A stretch of DNA of 64,000 nucleotides from JAFLBI01 sp964616465 (GTDB taxonomy: Bacteria; Bacteroidota; Bacteroidia; Chitinophagales; Chitinophagaceae). Below, piece by piece: positions 36,603 to 46,302 of the stretch. Position 1 is the stretch's first letter; the number at the start of each line of letters is the position of its first letter. The position numbers were made by a program, and so were the translations under genes. The stretch spans positions 1 through 64,000 of the forward strand of contig CAZTTO010000017.1 in assembly GCA_964616465.1 (NCBI GenBank), given 5' to 3'. A model generated the notes under the pieces. That model worked only from the letters and a program-made list of their open reading frames with translations, was not told where the DNA came from and made no database searches.

Positions 36603-37220
36603 TTAGGGTACGTTGATGTACTTATGTATTTGCAAACTCAATTCCCATACTGGATGGGCTTTAATATACTCTACAATTAACGGAGTCATTGTATCTGCTT
36701 TGCTCCATTCTGGTTGTAAGTAAAGTTTGCAATCTTTATCTAAATCTTTTCTAAAGCTTTCAGCCCATTCAAAATCATGTTTGTTGTAAATCACCACTTT
36801 CAACTCGTTGGCTTTCTGAAAAATTTCCGGGAGAGGTGCTTTGAATTTTTTTGGGGAAAAACAGATCCAATCCCAGCTGCCACTAAGTGAATGAGAACCT
36901 GATGTTTCTATGTTGGTTTGAAAACCTGCAGCATGTAAAGATTGAGTAAGATGATCTAATGAATGCAACAATGGCTCGCCACCTGTTATAACAGCAATTT
37001 TATTAGTTGTAGCTGGAGTTTCTTTAACAGCTTTCTCAACTATGCTTTCTACAGAAAGTACTGGGTGTGCGTGAACGTCCCAACTCTCTTTTACATCGCA
37101 CCAAACACAGCCAACATCACAACCCCCTAATCGAATAAAATAGGCGGCCCTACCCTGGTGCATTCCTTCGCCTTGCAGGGTATAAAAAGATTCCATTACT
37201 GGCAGTTGTTCTCCAATCAT
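36603..37220 (-). CDS. queE: 7-carboxy-7-deazaguanine synthase
   Basis: Radical-SAM enzyme of queuosine synthesis, converting CPH4 to 7-carboxy-7-deazaguanine. In this 205-residue protein the iron-sulfur ligands are Cys34, Cys38 and Cys41 (CDVGCVWCD). The N-terminal QGEGMHQGRAAYFIRLGGC is typical. Starts by overlapping the folD stop by 4 bases. No other que genes are nearby. Confidence 0.93.
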   Translation of the reverse strand: MIGEQLPVMESFYTLQGEGMHQGRAAYFIRLGGCDVGCVWCDVKESWDVHAHPVLSVESIVEKAVKETPATTNKIAVITGGEPLLHSLDHLTQSLHAAGFQTNIETSGSHSLSGSWDWICFSPKKFKAPLPEIFQKANELKVVIYNKHDFEWAESFRKDLDKDCKLYLQPEWSKADTMTPLIVEYIKAHPVWELSLQIHKYINVP

Positions 37221-38101
37221 GAAGCTGATGTTCTGTTTTGGTAAGCGAGTAAAGTATTCTTCATTAATCCAGCAATGGTCATTAAGCCAACTCCACCTGG
37301 AACAGGCGTAATGGCCGATGAAATGGGTGCCACTTCATCATAGTCAACATCGCCTACAATTCTATAACCCTTTGGGTGTTCGCTATCATCAATTCTAGTA
37401 ATGCCTACATCAATGACAACCGCTCCTGGTTTTACCATGTCTTTCTTTACAAATCTTGGTTTACCTAAAGCAGCCACCAAAATATCTGCAGATCTACATA
37501 TTTCTTCTAGGTTAGGGGTTTTTGAATGACAGAGCGTAACAGTTGCATTGCCATATGCATGGTTCTGACTTAATAAAATACTCATAGGTCTTCCTACGAT
37601 ATTACTTCTGCCTATAACAACTGCGTGCTTGCCAGATGTGGGTATTTGAAAATGTTCAAGCATTAACTGAATGCCATAAGGCGTTGCAGGAATGAAAGTA
37701 GGTAAGCCTAATGTAAGTCGACCTGCACTGATGGGATGAAACCCATCCACATCTTTAGATGCATCAATAGCTTCAATTATGGCCGATTCATTGATATGCT
37801 TAGGAAGAGGAAGTTGTACCAGTATACCATCAATTTGTTCGTTGCTGTTCAGTTCTTGCACTTTTGCAACAAGGTCATCTTGAGAAATATTATCTGGTAA
37901 ACGAATTAGGGTAGAAGCAAAACCCAATGCTTCACATGTTTTTACCTTGCTTGCTACATATGTTTCACTAGCTCCATTATTGCCTACTAGGACAGCCGCT
38001 AGGTGAGGCGGTCTTTTTCCAGCAGCTAAAAGGGCATCAACTTCTATTTTCAGTGATTGTTTTACAGATTGGGAAGCTATTTTCCCGTCTAAGCGTATCA
38101 T
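37217..38101 (-). CDS. folD: Bifunctional methylenetetrahydrofolate dehydrogenase/cyclohydrolase
   Basis: One-carbon enzyme of 294 residues that interconverts 5,10-methylene- and 10-formyl-THF. YVASKVKTCEALG carries the active Tyr/Lys, DGILVQLPLPKHI and the C-terminal PGGVGLMTIAGLM are signature blocks, and IGRSNIVGRPM is the NADP loop. ATG at 38101 is close behind a -7 box. Confidence 0.96.
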   Translation of the reverse strand: MIRLDGKIASQSVKQSLKIEVDALLAAGKRPPHLAAVLVGNNGASETYVASKVKTCEALGFASTLIRLPDNISQDDLVAKVQELNSNEQIDGILVQLPLPKHINESAIIEAIDASKDVDGFHPISAGRLTLGLPTFIPATPYGIQLMLEHFQIPTSGKHAVVIGRSNIVGRPMSILLSQNHAYGNATVTLCHSKTPNLEEICRSADILVAALGKPRFVKKDMVKPGAVVIDVGITRIDDSEHPKGYRIVGDVDYDEVAPISSAITPVPGGVGLMTIAGLMKNTLLAYQNRTSAS

Positions 38102-38105
38102 GGCG

Positions 38106-38113
38106 CAAAGGTA
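38106..38113 (-). promoter_or_regulatory. Bacteroidota -7 box for folD
   Basis: Minus-strand TACCTTTG ends 4 bases before the folD ATG, predicting a leaderless folD-queE transcript. Confidence 0.4.
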
Positions 38114-38174
38114 CGGTCTGGACTTGTTTCCTGCTGTGGATTTTTATCTTACTTTTACGCCTTCAATTTTTTCT

Positions 38175-38483
38175 ATGAATCAAGAAATGCCGAATAACCA
38201 GTTGAATATCGAAATCAATGAAGACGTTGCCGATGGTGCTTATGCCAATCTAGCAATTATAACTCATAGCAATGCTGAATTTGTGATTGATTTTGTGAAT
38301 GTAATGCCAGGTGTCCCCAAAAGCAGGGTGAAGTCTCGTATTATCTTCACACCTATGCATGCCAAGAAATTCATGAAGGCATTAGCAGAAAATATTGAAC
38401 GCTTTGAAGAAGCGAACGGAGCTATTCAAGACTTGGAACAAGTAGAAATCCCTATGAATTTTGGACCAATTGCTCAGGCCTAA
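38175..38483 (+). CDS. DUF3467 protein
   Basis: Small cytoplasmic protein of 102 residues with the DUF3467 pattern: DGAYANLAIITHSNAEFVIDF in part, then VPKSRVKSRIIFTPMHAKKF. Function is unknown; the family is widespread in Bacteroidota. The ATG at 38175 is preferred because the upstream 25 codons lie over the folD promoter. Confidence 0.88.
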   Translation: MNQEMPNNQLNIEINEDVADGAYANLAIITHSNAEFVIDFVNVMPGVPKSRVKSRIIFTPMHAKKFMKALAENIERFEEANGAIQDLEQVEIPMNFGPIAQA

Positions 38484-38906
38484 TTAGCGCAAGCGATCTG
38501 CACTTTTCACCAGTTGCTCGTCTTTCCAAATACCCCTGAATGCCAATCCAACAAAGACTGGAAGGGAGAAGATAGCTATGCTTGTTAAATCCATTTTCCC
38601 TTCTACAAATTGTCCGCTTTGGTGGTGATAAAAAGCAATGTTGATGAGTGTTACTCCAAGAATAATTCCAGTTACTAATAGTTGGCGTTTTCTATCCTTA
38701 TACAGAAAAATAGCTACCCAGCTTGCAACGGCTATAGCAACAGCTAATATCATTAATACAATATGCTGACTGGCATTTAATGAGATAAACACTTTTTCAT
38801 TAGTTGCTGCATCTAATTTATTGCCACTGAAATAAGACAAGCGAAAAGTTGCAAACGATAAGATCCCGGCAATAAGCAACCAAAGCGATTGGATACGTTG
38901 AATCAT
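38484..38906 (-). CDS. DUF4293 membrane protein
   Basis: A 140-residue membrane protein with four predicted helices, starting MIQRIQSLWLLIAG as the DUF4293 family does. Function unknown. It starts immediately next to the stop of the convergent DUF3467 gene. Confidence 0.85.
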   Translation of the reverse strand: MIQRIQSLWLLIAGILSFATFRLSYFSGNKLDAATNEKVFISLNASQHIVLMILAVAIAVASWVAIFLYKDRKRQLLVTGIILGVTLINIAFYHHQSGQFVEGKMDLTSIAIFSLPVFVGLAFRGIWKDEQLVKSADRLR

Positions 38907-38946
38907 ATAAAAGTTTCTATGCTTTAAAGGTATAATTTCAATTTAC

Positions 38947-40227
38947 TCAACCCAATTCTGGATATAGAGGGAACTGTTGCATGTATTCGTTGACGCTTTT
39001 CTGGACCTTGCTAATAATAGCAGCATCTTCTGAATTCATTAAAACAGTATCTATAGAATTTACTACAAATTCCATGTCTGCTTCTTTTAAGCCCCTTGTT
39101 GTAATTGCAGAAACACCAAAGCGAATTCCAGATGTTACAAATGCACTTTTATCGTCAAAAGGAACCATGTTTTTATTGGCAGTAATATCTGCTTGTCCAA
39201 GAACATTTTCTGCTTTTTTACCACTAATCGATTTATTTCTTAGGTCAATGAGCATGAGGTGGTTATCTGTTCCACCACTAATAATTTGGTAATTACGGTC
39301 AACAAATGCTTTTGCCATTGCCTGTGCATTCTTGCGTACTTGTTGTTGGTATACTAAAAATTCATCACTCAAAATTTCGCCAAAAGCAATCGCTTTTGCT
39401 GCAATGACATGTTCTAAGGGGCCACCCTGTGTTCCTGGAAAAACAGCCATATCTAAGAGGTTGCTCATTGGTTTAAGGTTGCCTTTCAAATCTTTTTGTC
39501 CAAATGGATTTTCGCGATCTTTTTTCATCATAATAATCCCACCTCTTGGCCCGCGTAAGGTTTTATGGGTGGTTGAAGTCACAAAATCGCAATAATCAAA
39601 AGGACTGTTTAATAAGCCTTTTGCAATTAATCCAGCAGGGTGAGCTATATCTGCTAAAACAAACGCACCCACTTCATCTGCTACTTTTCTAATACGAGCA
39701 TAATCCCAGTCGCGGCTATACGCACTTGCACCACAAATAATTAGTTTTGGTTTTACTTCACGTGCTTTGGTTTCAAGCATTTCATAATCAACCAAACCAT
39801 CTTCTTGTCGAACTCCGTAGAAATGTGGTTGGTATAATTTTCCACTGAAATTAACCGGAGAGCCATGGGTTAAGTGGCCGCCCATGCTAAGGTCCAAACC
39901 TAGAATTGCATCTCCCGGTTGAAGAATGGCTAGCATGACTGCCGCATTCGCTTGCGCTCCACTATGGGGCTGCACGTTTGCATATTCAACACCAAAAATT
40001 TGCTTCAATCGGTCAATTGCTAATTGTTCAGTTTGGTCAACCACTTCACAGCCACCATAATATCTTCTACTTGGATAGCCTTCGGCGTATTTATTAGTCA
40101 TTACACTACCCATAGCCTGCATCACTTGTAAGCTTGTAAAGTTCTCAGAAGCAATGAGTTCTATTCCTCTGCGCTGACGGCTTAATTCCTTTCCAATTAA
40201 ATCAAAAACCAACTGGTCACGTTGCAT
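38947..40227 (-). CDS. glyA: Serine hydroxymethyltransferase
   Basis: PLP enzyme of 426 residues interconverting serine and glycine while charging THF. STTHKTLRGPRGG carries the PLP lysine; LIASENFTS and YPSRRYYGG are conserved. The ATG at 40227 gives the family N-terminus (MQRDQLVFDLI); 29 upstream codons of open frame cross the promoter. Confidence 0.97.
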   Translation of the reverse strand: MQRDQLVFDLIGKELSRQRRGIELIASENFTSLQVMQAMGSVMTNKYAEGYPSRRYYGGCEVVDQTEQLAIDRLKQIFGVEYANVQPHSGAQANAAVMLAILQPGDAILGLDLSMGGHLTHGSPVNFSGKLYQPHFYGVRQEDGLVDYEMLETKAREVKPKLIICGASAYSRDWDYARIRKVADEVGAFVLADIAHPAGLIAKGLLNSPFDYCDFVTSTTHKTLRGPRGGIIMMKKDRENPFGQKDLKGNLKPMSNLLDMAVFPGTQGGPLEHVIAAKAIAFGEILSDEFLVYQQQVRKNAQAMAKAFVDRNYQIISGGTDNHLMLIDLRNKSISGKKAENVLGQADITANKNMVPFDDKSAFVTSGIRFGVSAITTRGLKEADMEFVVNSIDTVLMNSEDAAIISKVQKSVNEYMQQFPLYPELG

Positions 40228-40247
40228 GGTATCAAATTTATTTCGAG

Positions 40248-40255
40248 CAAAAGTA
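40248..40255 (-). promoter_or_regulatory. Bacteroidota -7 box for glyA
   Basis: Minus-strand TACTTTTG matches TAnnTTTG about 20 bases before the glyA ATG. Confidence 0.35.
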
Positions 40256-40411
40256 CAGTTTAATGGCATGTTCTTGTGTCTTTGTGGAAGCCATTTCACC
40301 CTCAAAATGTCCACAATTGTTGCTCAAATGCTGAATTTGTCTAATTTCACCTCGCGAAAGTGATTGTGTCAATTGTACACATTGAGGCGAATGAGTAAAT
40401 AAATTACCCCC

Positions 40412-41401
40412 ATGAAAGCAATTATACCAGTAGCTGGTGCAGGTACCAAGCTCCGTCCACATACATATACCCAGCCCAAAGCTTTAATTCCATTGGCAGG
40501 GAAAACAATTCTCAGTTTCATCATAGATCAATTACACGAGGCTGGTATTAAAGAGTTCGTGTTTATTGTTGGTTATTTAGGAGAAAAAATTCAGGAGTAT
40601 GTGAAAGAATCCTATCCTCATTTGGATACTTATTTTGTTTACCAAAATGAGCGACAAGGGACTGGGCATGCAGTAGAATTAACAAAGGCAATTGTAGGAA
40701 ATGATGAAGTGTTTGTTGCATTAGGTGATACCATTTGCGAGTATGATGTGAAGGAAGTGATGGATAGTCCGTATAGCATGTTAGGTGTAAAAAAAGTAGA
40801 CGACCCGCGTGATTTTGGGGTAGCTACTATTAATGAAGATGGATTTATTGAAAGTGTTGTTGAAAAGCCAGCTATACCAAAAAGCAATATGGCTCTAGTG
40901 GGGTTGTATAAAATTAAGGAGACAGATTTTTTATTCGATTGTTTGCATCATATCCTACAACAATCGCCTAATGCAGGTGATTATAATTTGACCGATGCAT
41001 TGGATTGCATGATAAAGAGAGGAGCAAAGTTTCAAGCGTTTAAAGTAAAGAATTGGTTCGATTGTGGGAAGAAGGATTCCTTACTCGAAAGCAATGCTAC
41101 ATTATTGAAAAAGTTTGGTGGTGTAATTAAGGAAGAATACAAATTTGAGAATACCATCATAGTACCACCTGTAAGTATTGCAAAAGGTTGTGTGATCAAA
41201 AATTCAATCATTGGTCCAAATGTAGCTATTGGTGCCGATACAACTATTCAATATTCAATTGTACGTGATAGTATCATTGGATCTTATACCAACTTGTACG
41301 AAGTGGTGGTAGATCATTCATTAATTGGATCTGATGCAGCAGTAAAAGGTTTGAGTAGAAGTTTGAATATTGGAGATAATACTGAAATTGATTTCGGCTA
41401 A
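40412..41401 (+). CDS. Sugar-1-phosphate nucleotidyltransferase with left-handed beta-helix tail
   Basis: Enzyme of 329 residues that makes an NDP-sugar from an NTP and a sugar-1-phosphate. The N-terminal GAGTKLRPHTYTQPKALIPL is the nucleotide-binding signature. VALGDTICEYD holds the metal-binding Asp, and GNYNLTDA-like sequence (GDYNLTDAL) is the sugar site. The last 70 residues are hexapeptide repeats. It is closest in style to glucose-1-phosphate thymidylyltransferases and GlmU N-domains; the sugar cannot be told. NMO-like gene follows after 15 bases. Confidence 0.88.
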   Translation: MKAIIPVAGAGTKLRPHTYTQPKALIPLAGKTILSFIIDQLHEAGIKEFVFIVGYLGEKIQEYVKESYPHLDTYFVYQNERQGTGHAVELTKAIVGNDEVFVALGDTICEYDVKEVMDSPYSMLGVKKVDDPRDFGVATINEDGFIESVVEKPAIPKSNMALVGLYKIKETDFLFDCLHHILQQSPNAGDYNLTDALDCMIKRGAKFQAFKVKNWFDCGKKDSLLESNATLLKKFGGVIKEEYKFENTIIVPPVSIAKGCVIKNSIIGPNVAIGADTTIQYSIVRDSIIGSYTNLYEVVVDHSLIGSDAAVKGLSRSLNIGDNTEIDFG

Positions 41402-41416
41402 ATAATCGTCCTACAT

Positions 41417-42361
41417 ATGCAAAGCAGAATTCCAGATTTATTTGGAGTGAGAATTCCTTTGATTCAGGCAGGAATGGTTTGGAATAGTGGTTGGCGTTTG
41501 GCTGCTGCAGTTTCCAATGCTGGGGGCTTAGGGGTTATTGGTAGTGGAAGTATGTATCCTGAAATTTTGAAATATCATTTGCAACAGTGTAAAGCTCATT
41601 GCTCCTTTCCTTTTGGTGTGAATATTCCATTGTTGTATCCAGATATCGAATCGCATATTGAAACAGTAATTGCACATCGTGTTCCTGTAGTTATAACAAG
41701 CGCTGGTAATCCAGCTACCTATACAAAGCGTTTAAAAGATGCTGGCATTCGAGTTGTGCATGTAGTTGCCAGTGCAAAATTTGCAGAAAAAGCACAAAAG
41801 GCTGGGTGCGATGCAGTAGTTGCAGAAGGGTTTGAAGCAGGTGGACATAACGGTCGCGAAGAAACCACCAGTTTTGTTTTAATCCCTTTGGTAAAAGCAG
41901 CGGTTGATATTCCTGTAATTGCAGCGGGAGGAATTGCAACAGGAAAGCAAATTTTGGCTTCAATGATTTTAGGGGCAGAAGCCGTACAGATTGGTACGAG
42001 ATTCGTTTGTACATATGAAGCTTCATCACACTACTCTTTTAAAGAAGCAGTTATTCAAGCAGGCGAAGGAGCTACTCAGTTAAGTATGAAAAAAACAGTT
42101 CCTGTCCGTTTGCTAAAAAATGCATTCTATCATAAAATTCAAGCTGCTGAAGATGCGGGAGCTGATGCTAGTAGTTTGAAGGAGATATTAGGAAAAGGTA
42201 GGGCAAAAAAAGGAATGTTTGAGGGTGATTTGGAAGAGGGTGAATTAGAGATTGGACAAGTGGCAGCCTTGGTTCAGCGCATTCAACCTGCAGCTGAAGT
42301 AGTTGCCGAAATTTGGAGAGAGTACAATGAACTTTTGGAATCAATAAAAAAGGGAGCCTGA
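41417..42361 (+). CDS. Nitronate monooxygenase / FabK-like FMN oxidoreductase
   Basis: FMN-dependent TIM-barrel protein of 314 residues. LIQAGMVWNSGWRLAAAVSNAG is the N-terminal FMN region, EGFEAGGHNGREE carries the active-site His, and VIAAGGIATG and AEAVQIGTRFVCT bind the phosphate. Members either oxidise nitroalkanes or act as enoyl-ACP reductases. The stop codon lies inside the stem-loop of the downstream terminator. Confidence 0.88.
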   Translation: MQSRIPDLFGVRIPLIQAGMVWNSGWRLAAAVSNAGGLGVIGSGSMYPEILKYHLQQCKAHCSFPFGVNIPLLYPDIESHIETVIAHRVPVVITSAGNPATYTKRLKDAGIRVVHVVASAKFAEKAQKAGCDAVVAEGFEAGGHNGREETTSFVLIPLVKAAVDIPVIAAGGIATGKQILASMILGAEAVQIGTRFVCTYEASSHYSFKEAVIQAGEGATQLSMKKTVPVRLLKNAFYHKIQAAEDAGADASSLKEILGKGRAKKGMFEGDLEEGELEIGQVAALVQRIQPAAEVVAEIWREYNELLESIKKGA

Positions 42362-42372
42362 GCTCCCTTTTT
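42347..42372. terminator. Bidirectional terminator between convergent genes
   Basis: AAAAAGGGAGC (42347-42357) pairs with GCTCCCTTTTT (42362-42372), loop CTGA. A-run and T-run flank it on each side, so it can stop transcription from both directions. The TGA of the NMO-like gene forms part of the loop. Confidence 0.85.
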
Positions 42373-42375
42373 GTT

Positions 42376-43695
42376 TTAGGCTTTTTTCAAACCCCATTTA
42401 AGTAATTCTTTCCACGTAATTTTTTTGCCATACATGAGAATGGCCGTTCTATATATCTTACCAGCAAACCAAGTAAACAGAATGAAAGTTAGGATAAGTA
42501 ATAACATACTTACAATTAACTGCCAAAGAGGAACAACGTCTAAGCCGTAAGGAATTCTACTCATCATAACAATAGGCGATGTTAATGGGAAAAGACTTCC
42601 AAAAACTGCCAAGCTACTATTGGGTTCATTTACAGCACGCATCATAATTACAATTCCAAATACAATTGGTAGTGTAATAGGAAGCATTAAACTCTGTGCA
42701 TCTTGCGGGTCTTCATTCACTGCACTTCCAACGGCAGCAAATAATGCAGAGTATAACAAGTAGCCACCTAAGAAATAGAAAATAAAACAACCAATAATAA
42801 GTGGGAAGTTGAAGTTGCTAAGTTGATTAAAAACTTGTTGCATTGAGTTCATATCGGGTGGGGGTACATCACCTGCTTCCATAGCTTGCATGGAGCTGCC
42901 CATTTCTGGGAACATGGCAGGAAGTGTAGCCTGTACCATTGTAACCAATAGCACCCAAATAAGAAACTGTACTAATCCAACAGCACCAATGCCAATGATT
43001 TTTCCCATCATCAACTGAAACGGTTTCACACTGCTCACAATGACTTCGGCAATGCGATTGGTTTTTTCTTCCATCACGCCCCTCATAACCATAGAACCAT
43101 ATATAAAGAGGATGATATAGATGAGGAATCCACTTACAAAACCAATTCCATAAGCAATGCCCGAGGTAATATTTTTATTGTCTTTTCCATCGAGTGATGT
43201 GATTTCAATACTGGCACTTTTCTTGGCACTATCTAACTGGGCTTTCGAGATGTTGAGCGATAAAAGCTTTTTCTGTTCTAGAATAGATTCAATAGAATTT
43301 TGCACTTTGCTACTAGTAAGTAAGCCCACTCCTTTACCCATATTTACTCGTAAACCTTGGTGGTTATTGATATCCATGGTTTCAGGAATGAATACATAAC
43401 CGTCAATCTTTTTTTCTTCTACCTGAAGGATTAATTCTTTCTCACTAGCATTGGGTTGAAAAACAAATTTGATATCCTTGCTGTTTTTATCTTTTACTAA
43501 TTCTTCACCCAATAATTGATTTTTATCGGCTACTCCAATTGTTACCCCTTCCGAATCGCTGGAAGCAGCAAAGTATCCTATGAGTGCATAAAAGCCAAAG
43601 ATCAGCAATGGCAAACCAATGGTGCTGAGTAAGAAGGTTTTCTTTTGTACCCTGCTTAAAAATTCGCGCTGGGCAATGATCCATGTTTTATTCAT
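42376..43695 (-). CDS. ABC transporter permease (NatB/ABC-2 type)
   Basis: Membrane subunit of 439 residues with one N-terminal helix, a large extracytoplasmic domain (about 45-180) and five to six C-terminal helices, the ABC-2/NatB layout. MVMRGVMEEKTNRIAEVIVSS in the first loop is a family block. Its ATPase is the next gene upstream. It probably exports sodium, a drug or a lipid-like compound; the substrate is unknown. Confidence 0.9.
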   Translation of the reverse strand: MNKTWIIAQREFLSRVQKKTFLLSTIGLPLLIFGFYALIGYFAASSDSEGVTIGVADKNQLLGEELVKDKNSKDIKFVFQPNASEKELILQVEEKKIDGYVFIPETMDINNHQGLRVNMGKGVGLLTSSKVQNSIESILEQKKLLSLNISKAQLDSAKKSASIEITSLDGKDNKNITSGIAYGIGFVSGFLIYIILFIYGSMVMRGVMEEKTNRIAEVIVSSVKPFQLMMGKIIGIGAVGLVQFLIWVLLVTMVQATLPAMFPEMGSSMQAMEAGDVPPPDMNSMQQVFNQLSNFNFPLIIGCFIFYFLGGYLLYSALFAAVGSAVNEDPQDAQSLMLPITLPIVFGIVIMMRAVNEPNSSLAVFGSLFPLTSPIVMMSRIPYGLDVVPLWQLIVSMLLLILTFILFTWFAGKIYRTAILMYGKKITWKELLKWGLKKA

Positions 43696-43704
43696 AAAAG
43701 CAGT

Positions 43705-44643
43705 TTAGGCGGTGGTTGATTGAAATGCTCTGGCAGTAGCATGTGTGCCCTCTACCAGTTGAATGAAAATATCGTTTAGTGATGGAAGAATTTCTTGATA
43801 AGAAACAATTGAAGCCTGTTGGTCTATAAAGTGTCTAAGAATATCATTGCCCTTATAACCATCGTTGATTTTAAGCGTCCATTCTTTATCCTTTGCTTCC
43901 AATACTTCAAATGCAGGATGTGCTGCAAGTTGAATAGCTTCCTCCAAGGCAATGTGAAACTTATGTTCTTTAAACTGTTGCTTCACATCGTACACGGTTC
44001 CGTCTAAAATTTTCTTGCCTAAGTTCACCAATACTATATGATCACAAATTTCTTCGACCTGTTCCATACGGTGTGTGCTGAAAATAATGGTGCAACCTCT
44101 TTTCGATAAATTATAGATTTCGTCTTTGATTAAATTCGCATTTACAGGGTCTAATCCGCTGAATGGTTCATCTAAGATAATGAGACGAGGTTCATGTAAA
44201 ACGGTCGTAACGAACTGTAATTTTTGGCTCATCCCTTTACTGAGGTCTTCCACTTTTTTATTCCACCAGCTTTCCATTTCAAGCCTACTGAACCAATGCT
44301 TCACCTTTTGCATGGCATCGTGCTTGCTCAATCCTTTTAACTGTGCCAGATACAAAGCCTGTTCACCAATTTTCATTTTTTTATACAAACCTCTTTCTTC
44401 AGGCATGTATCCAATTTTGGCGACATCTTCAACTGGATTAAAGGGAGAACCATCTAAAATAATACTGCCGCTATCGGGATAGAAAATCCCTGTAATCATT
44501 CGCAGAAGCGTTGTTTTACCTGCACCATTGGGTCCAAGTAAGCCAAAAATGCTTCCTTCATTGATGGAGAAGCTGATATCGTCTACGGCTTTTTGCGTAG
44601 CATAGTGCTTCTTAAGGTTTTTGAGTTCTAAAATGGTTTGCAT
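43705..44643 (-). CDS. ABC transporter ATP-binding protein (NatA-like)
   Basis: ATPase subunit of 312 residues with Walker A GPNGAGKTTLLR, signature DLSKGMSQKLQFV, Walker B LIILDEPFSGLDP and the H-loop FSTHRMEQ. The C-terminal extension is as in NatA/DrrA. Cotranscribed with the permease gene 9 bases downstream. Confidence 0.94.
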   Translation of the reverse strand: MQTILELKNLKKHYATQKAVDDISFSINEGSIFGLLGPNGAGKTTLLRMITGIFYPDSGSIILDGSPFNPVEDVAKIGYMPEERGLYKKMKIGEQALYLAQLKGLSKHDAMQKVKHWFSRLEMESWWNKKVEDLSKGMSQKLQFVTTVLHEPRLIILDEPFSGLDPVNANLIKDEIYNLSKRGCTIIFSTHRMEQVEEICDHIVLVNLGKKILDGTVYDVKQQFKEHKFHIALEEAIQLAAHPAFEVLEAKDKEWTLKINDGYKGNDILRHFIDQQASIVSYQEILPSLNDIFIQLVEGTHATARAFQSTTA

Positions 44644-44700
44644 AAATAGCGTTTGAATGATGTATTGGTAGTTTAAGAACTCAAAATATTACAGAAACCT

Positions 44701-46293
44701 TTAAGTTCTTTTAATTTTTTGGATAACCATATTGGCAATTCGCTCTCCATCCATTGCAGCGCTTACTATTCCCCCAGCATAACCAGCCCCTTCACCGCAT
44801 GGATAAAGTCCTTTTATTTGCGGATGTTCAAGTGTTTCGGAATCTCTTGGAATTCGAACAGGAGAGGATGTTCTGCTTTCAGTTGCAACAACCACTGCTT
44901 CATTCGTTAAATAGCCCCTCATTTTTTTATCAAACTCTTTGAAAGCTGCTCTTAAACTTGCATGAACAGTTGGTGGGAGTACGTCTTCTAAATGAACAGA
45001 ATGAATGCCAGGTAAATAAGAGCAATCGGGAAGTCTAGAAGAAGAAATTCCCCTCACAAAATCATCCATCCGTTGTGCAGGCGCCACTAAATTGCCTCCA
45101 CCTGAGACAAAGGCTGCTTGCTCAACTTTTTGTTGATAGCGCATGAGAAGTAATGGATCAGGTTGTGCCTCTTTTTTTGCGTTAGATTGTAAATATTGAA
45201 ATGCCTCTTTTTCGTCAATAGTAACTACCATACCGCTGTTTGCATATGGGTTATTTCTTTTTGAAGGGCTCCATCCATTTACTACTATTTCTCCCGGAGA
45301 AGTTGCTGCTGGTGCAATAATACCTCCCGGACACATACAAAAACTGAATACACCTTTTTGTTGAACCTGTTGAACCAAACTATAAGATGCAGCAGGTAAG
45401 TGTTCATCGCGTATGTTACAGTGGTATTGGATTTGATCTATGAGTAACTGTGGATGCTCAATGCGAACACCTAAGGCAAAGGGTTTTGATTCAATTAAAA
45501 TAGATTGTTGATGTAAGAGTTCAAAAATATCCCGGGCAGAATGTCCAGTTGCAAGAATGATAGCTTCGGCTTTGATTTTGTTGTGATGATTTAATTCAGC
45601 ACCAATACAAACACCATTTTCAACAATGAACTCTGTAAGTTTTGTTTCGAAGTGTACTTCACCTCCATGCTCAATGATGCAATTGCGCATAGCTGAAATG
45701 ATATCAGGGAGTTTGTTGGTACCGATATGTGGATGCGATTCGTATAAGATGGATTCTTTTGCTCCAAACTGTACAAAGAGCTCAAGAATTCTCTTCAAGT
45801 TGCCTCTTTTGTTACTTCTTGTGTAGAGCTTTCCATCGCTATAGGTTCCTGCGCCTCCTTCCCCAAAACAATAGTTGCTTTCTGGATTTACAATACCCTG
45901 CTTATTCATAGCAGCTAAGTCCCTTCTTCTGTTGCGTACATCTTTGCCGCGCTCAATTACAATTGGACGAATACCTGCCTCTAACAATTGCAAAGCTGCG
46001 AATAGTCCAGCAGGACCTGCACCTATTACCAGCACGCGAGTTGCGGCATCTGTTACTTTTTTAAAGTGATAGGTTTTTCTAGGAAGATCTTTTGCTTCTT
46101 CGTTTACAAAAACCTGTAAAGTTTGGTTAATCCAAACCTGCTTTTTACTTCTTGCATCAATAGATTGTTTTTCAATATAAAATCCACTGATAGCAGTAAT
46201 AGGCACAGCCAAATAGGCCGACAGCAATTCTTTTGTAATTGAAGGGTCGGCAGCTTCTGCAGGTTTTATTTGCCATTGAACCTGTTTAGGCAT
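44701..46293 (-). CDS. FAD-dependent dehydrogenase, COG2509 family
   Basis: Flavoprotein of 530 residues with an N-terminal extension of about 85 residues, then the dinucleotide-binding VIGAGPAGLFAALQLLEAG. GEGGAGTYSDGKLYTR and the C-terminal PCGEGAGYAGGIVSAAMDG are characteristic of the group. Function is unknown in bacteria; related to HI0933-like flavoproteins. Confidence 0.85.
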   Translation of the reverse strand: MPKQVQWQIKPAEAADPSITKELLSAYLAVPITAISGFYIEKQSIDARSKKQVWINQTLQVFVNEEAKDLPRKTYHFKKVTDAATRVLVIGAGPAGLFAALQLLEAGIRPIVIERGKDVRNRRRDLAAMNKQGIVNPESNYCFGEGGAGTYSDGKLYTRSNKRGNLKRILELFVQFGAKESILYESHPHIGTNKLPDIISAMRNCIIEHGGEVHFETKLTEFIVENGVCIGAELNHHNKIKAEAIILATGHSARDIFELLHQQSILIESKPFALGVRIEHPQLLIDQIQYHCNIRDEHLPAASYSLVQQVQQKGVFSFCMCPGGIIAPAATSPGEIVVNGWSPSKRNNPYANSGMVVTIDEKEAFQYLQSNAKKEAQPDPLLLMRYQQKVEQAAFVSGGGNLVAPAQRMDDFVRGISSSRLPDCSYLPGIHSVHLEDVLPPTVHASLRAAFKEFDKKMRGYLTNEAVVVATESRTSSPVRIPRDSETLEHPQIKGLYPCGEGAGYAGGIVSAAMDGERIANMVIQKIKRT

Positions 46294-46302
46294 TTTGTTG
46301 AA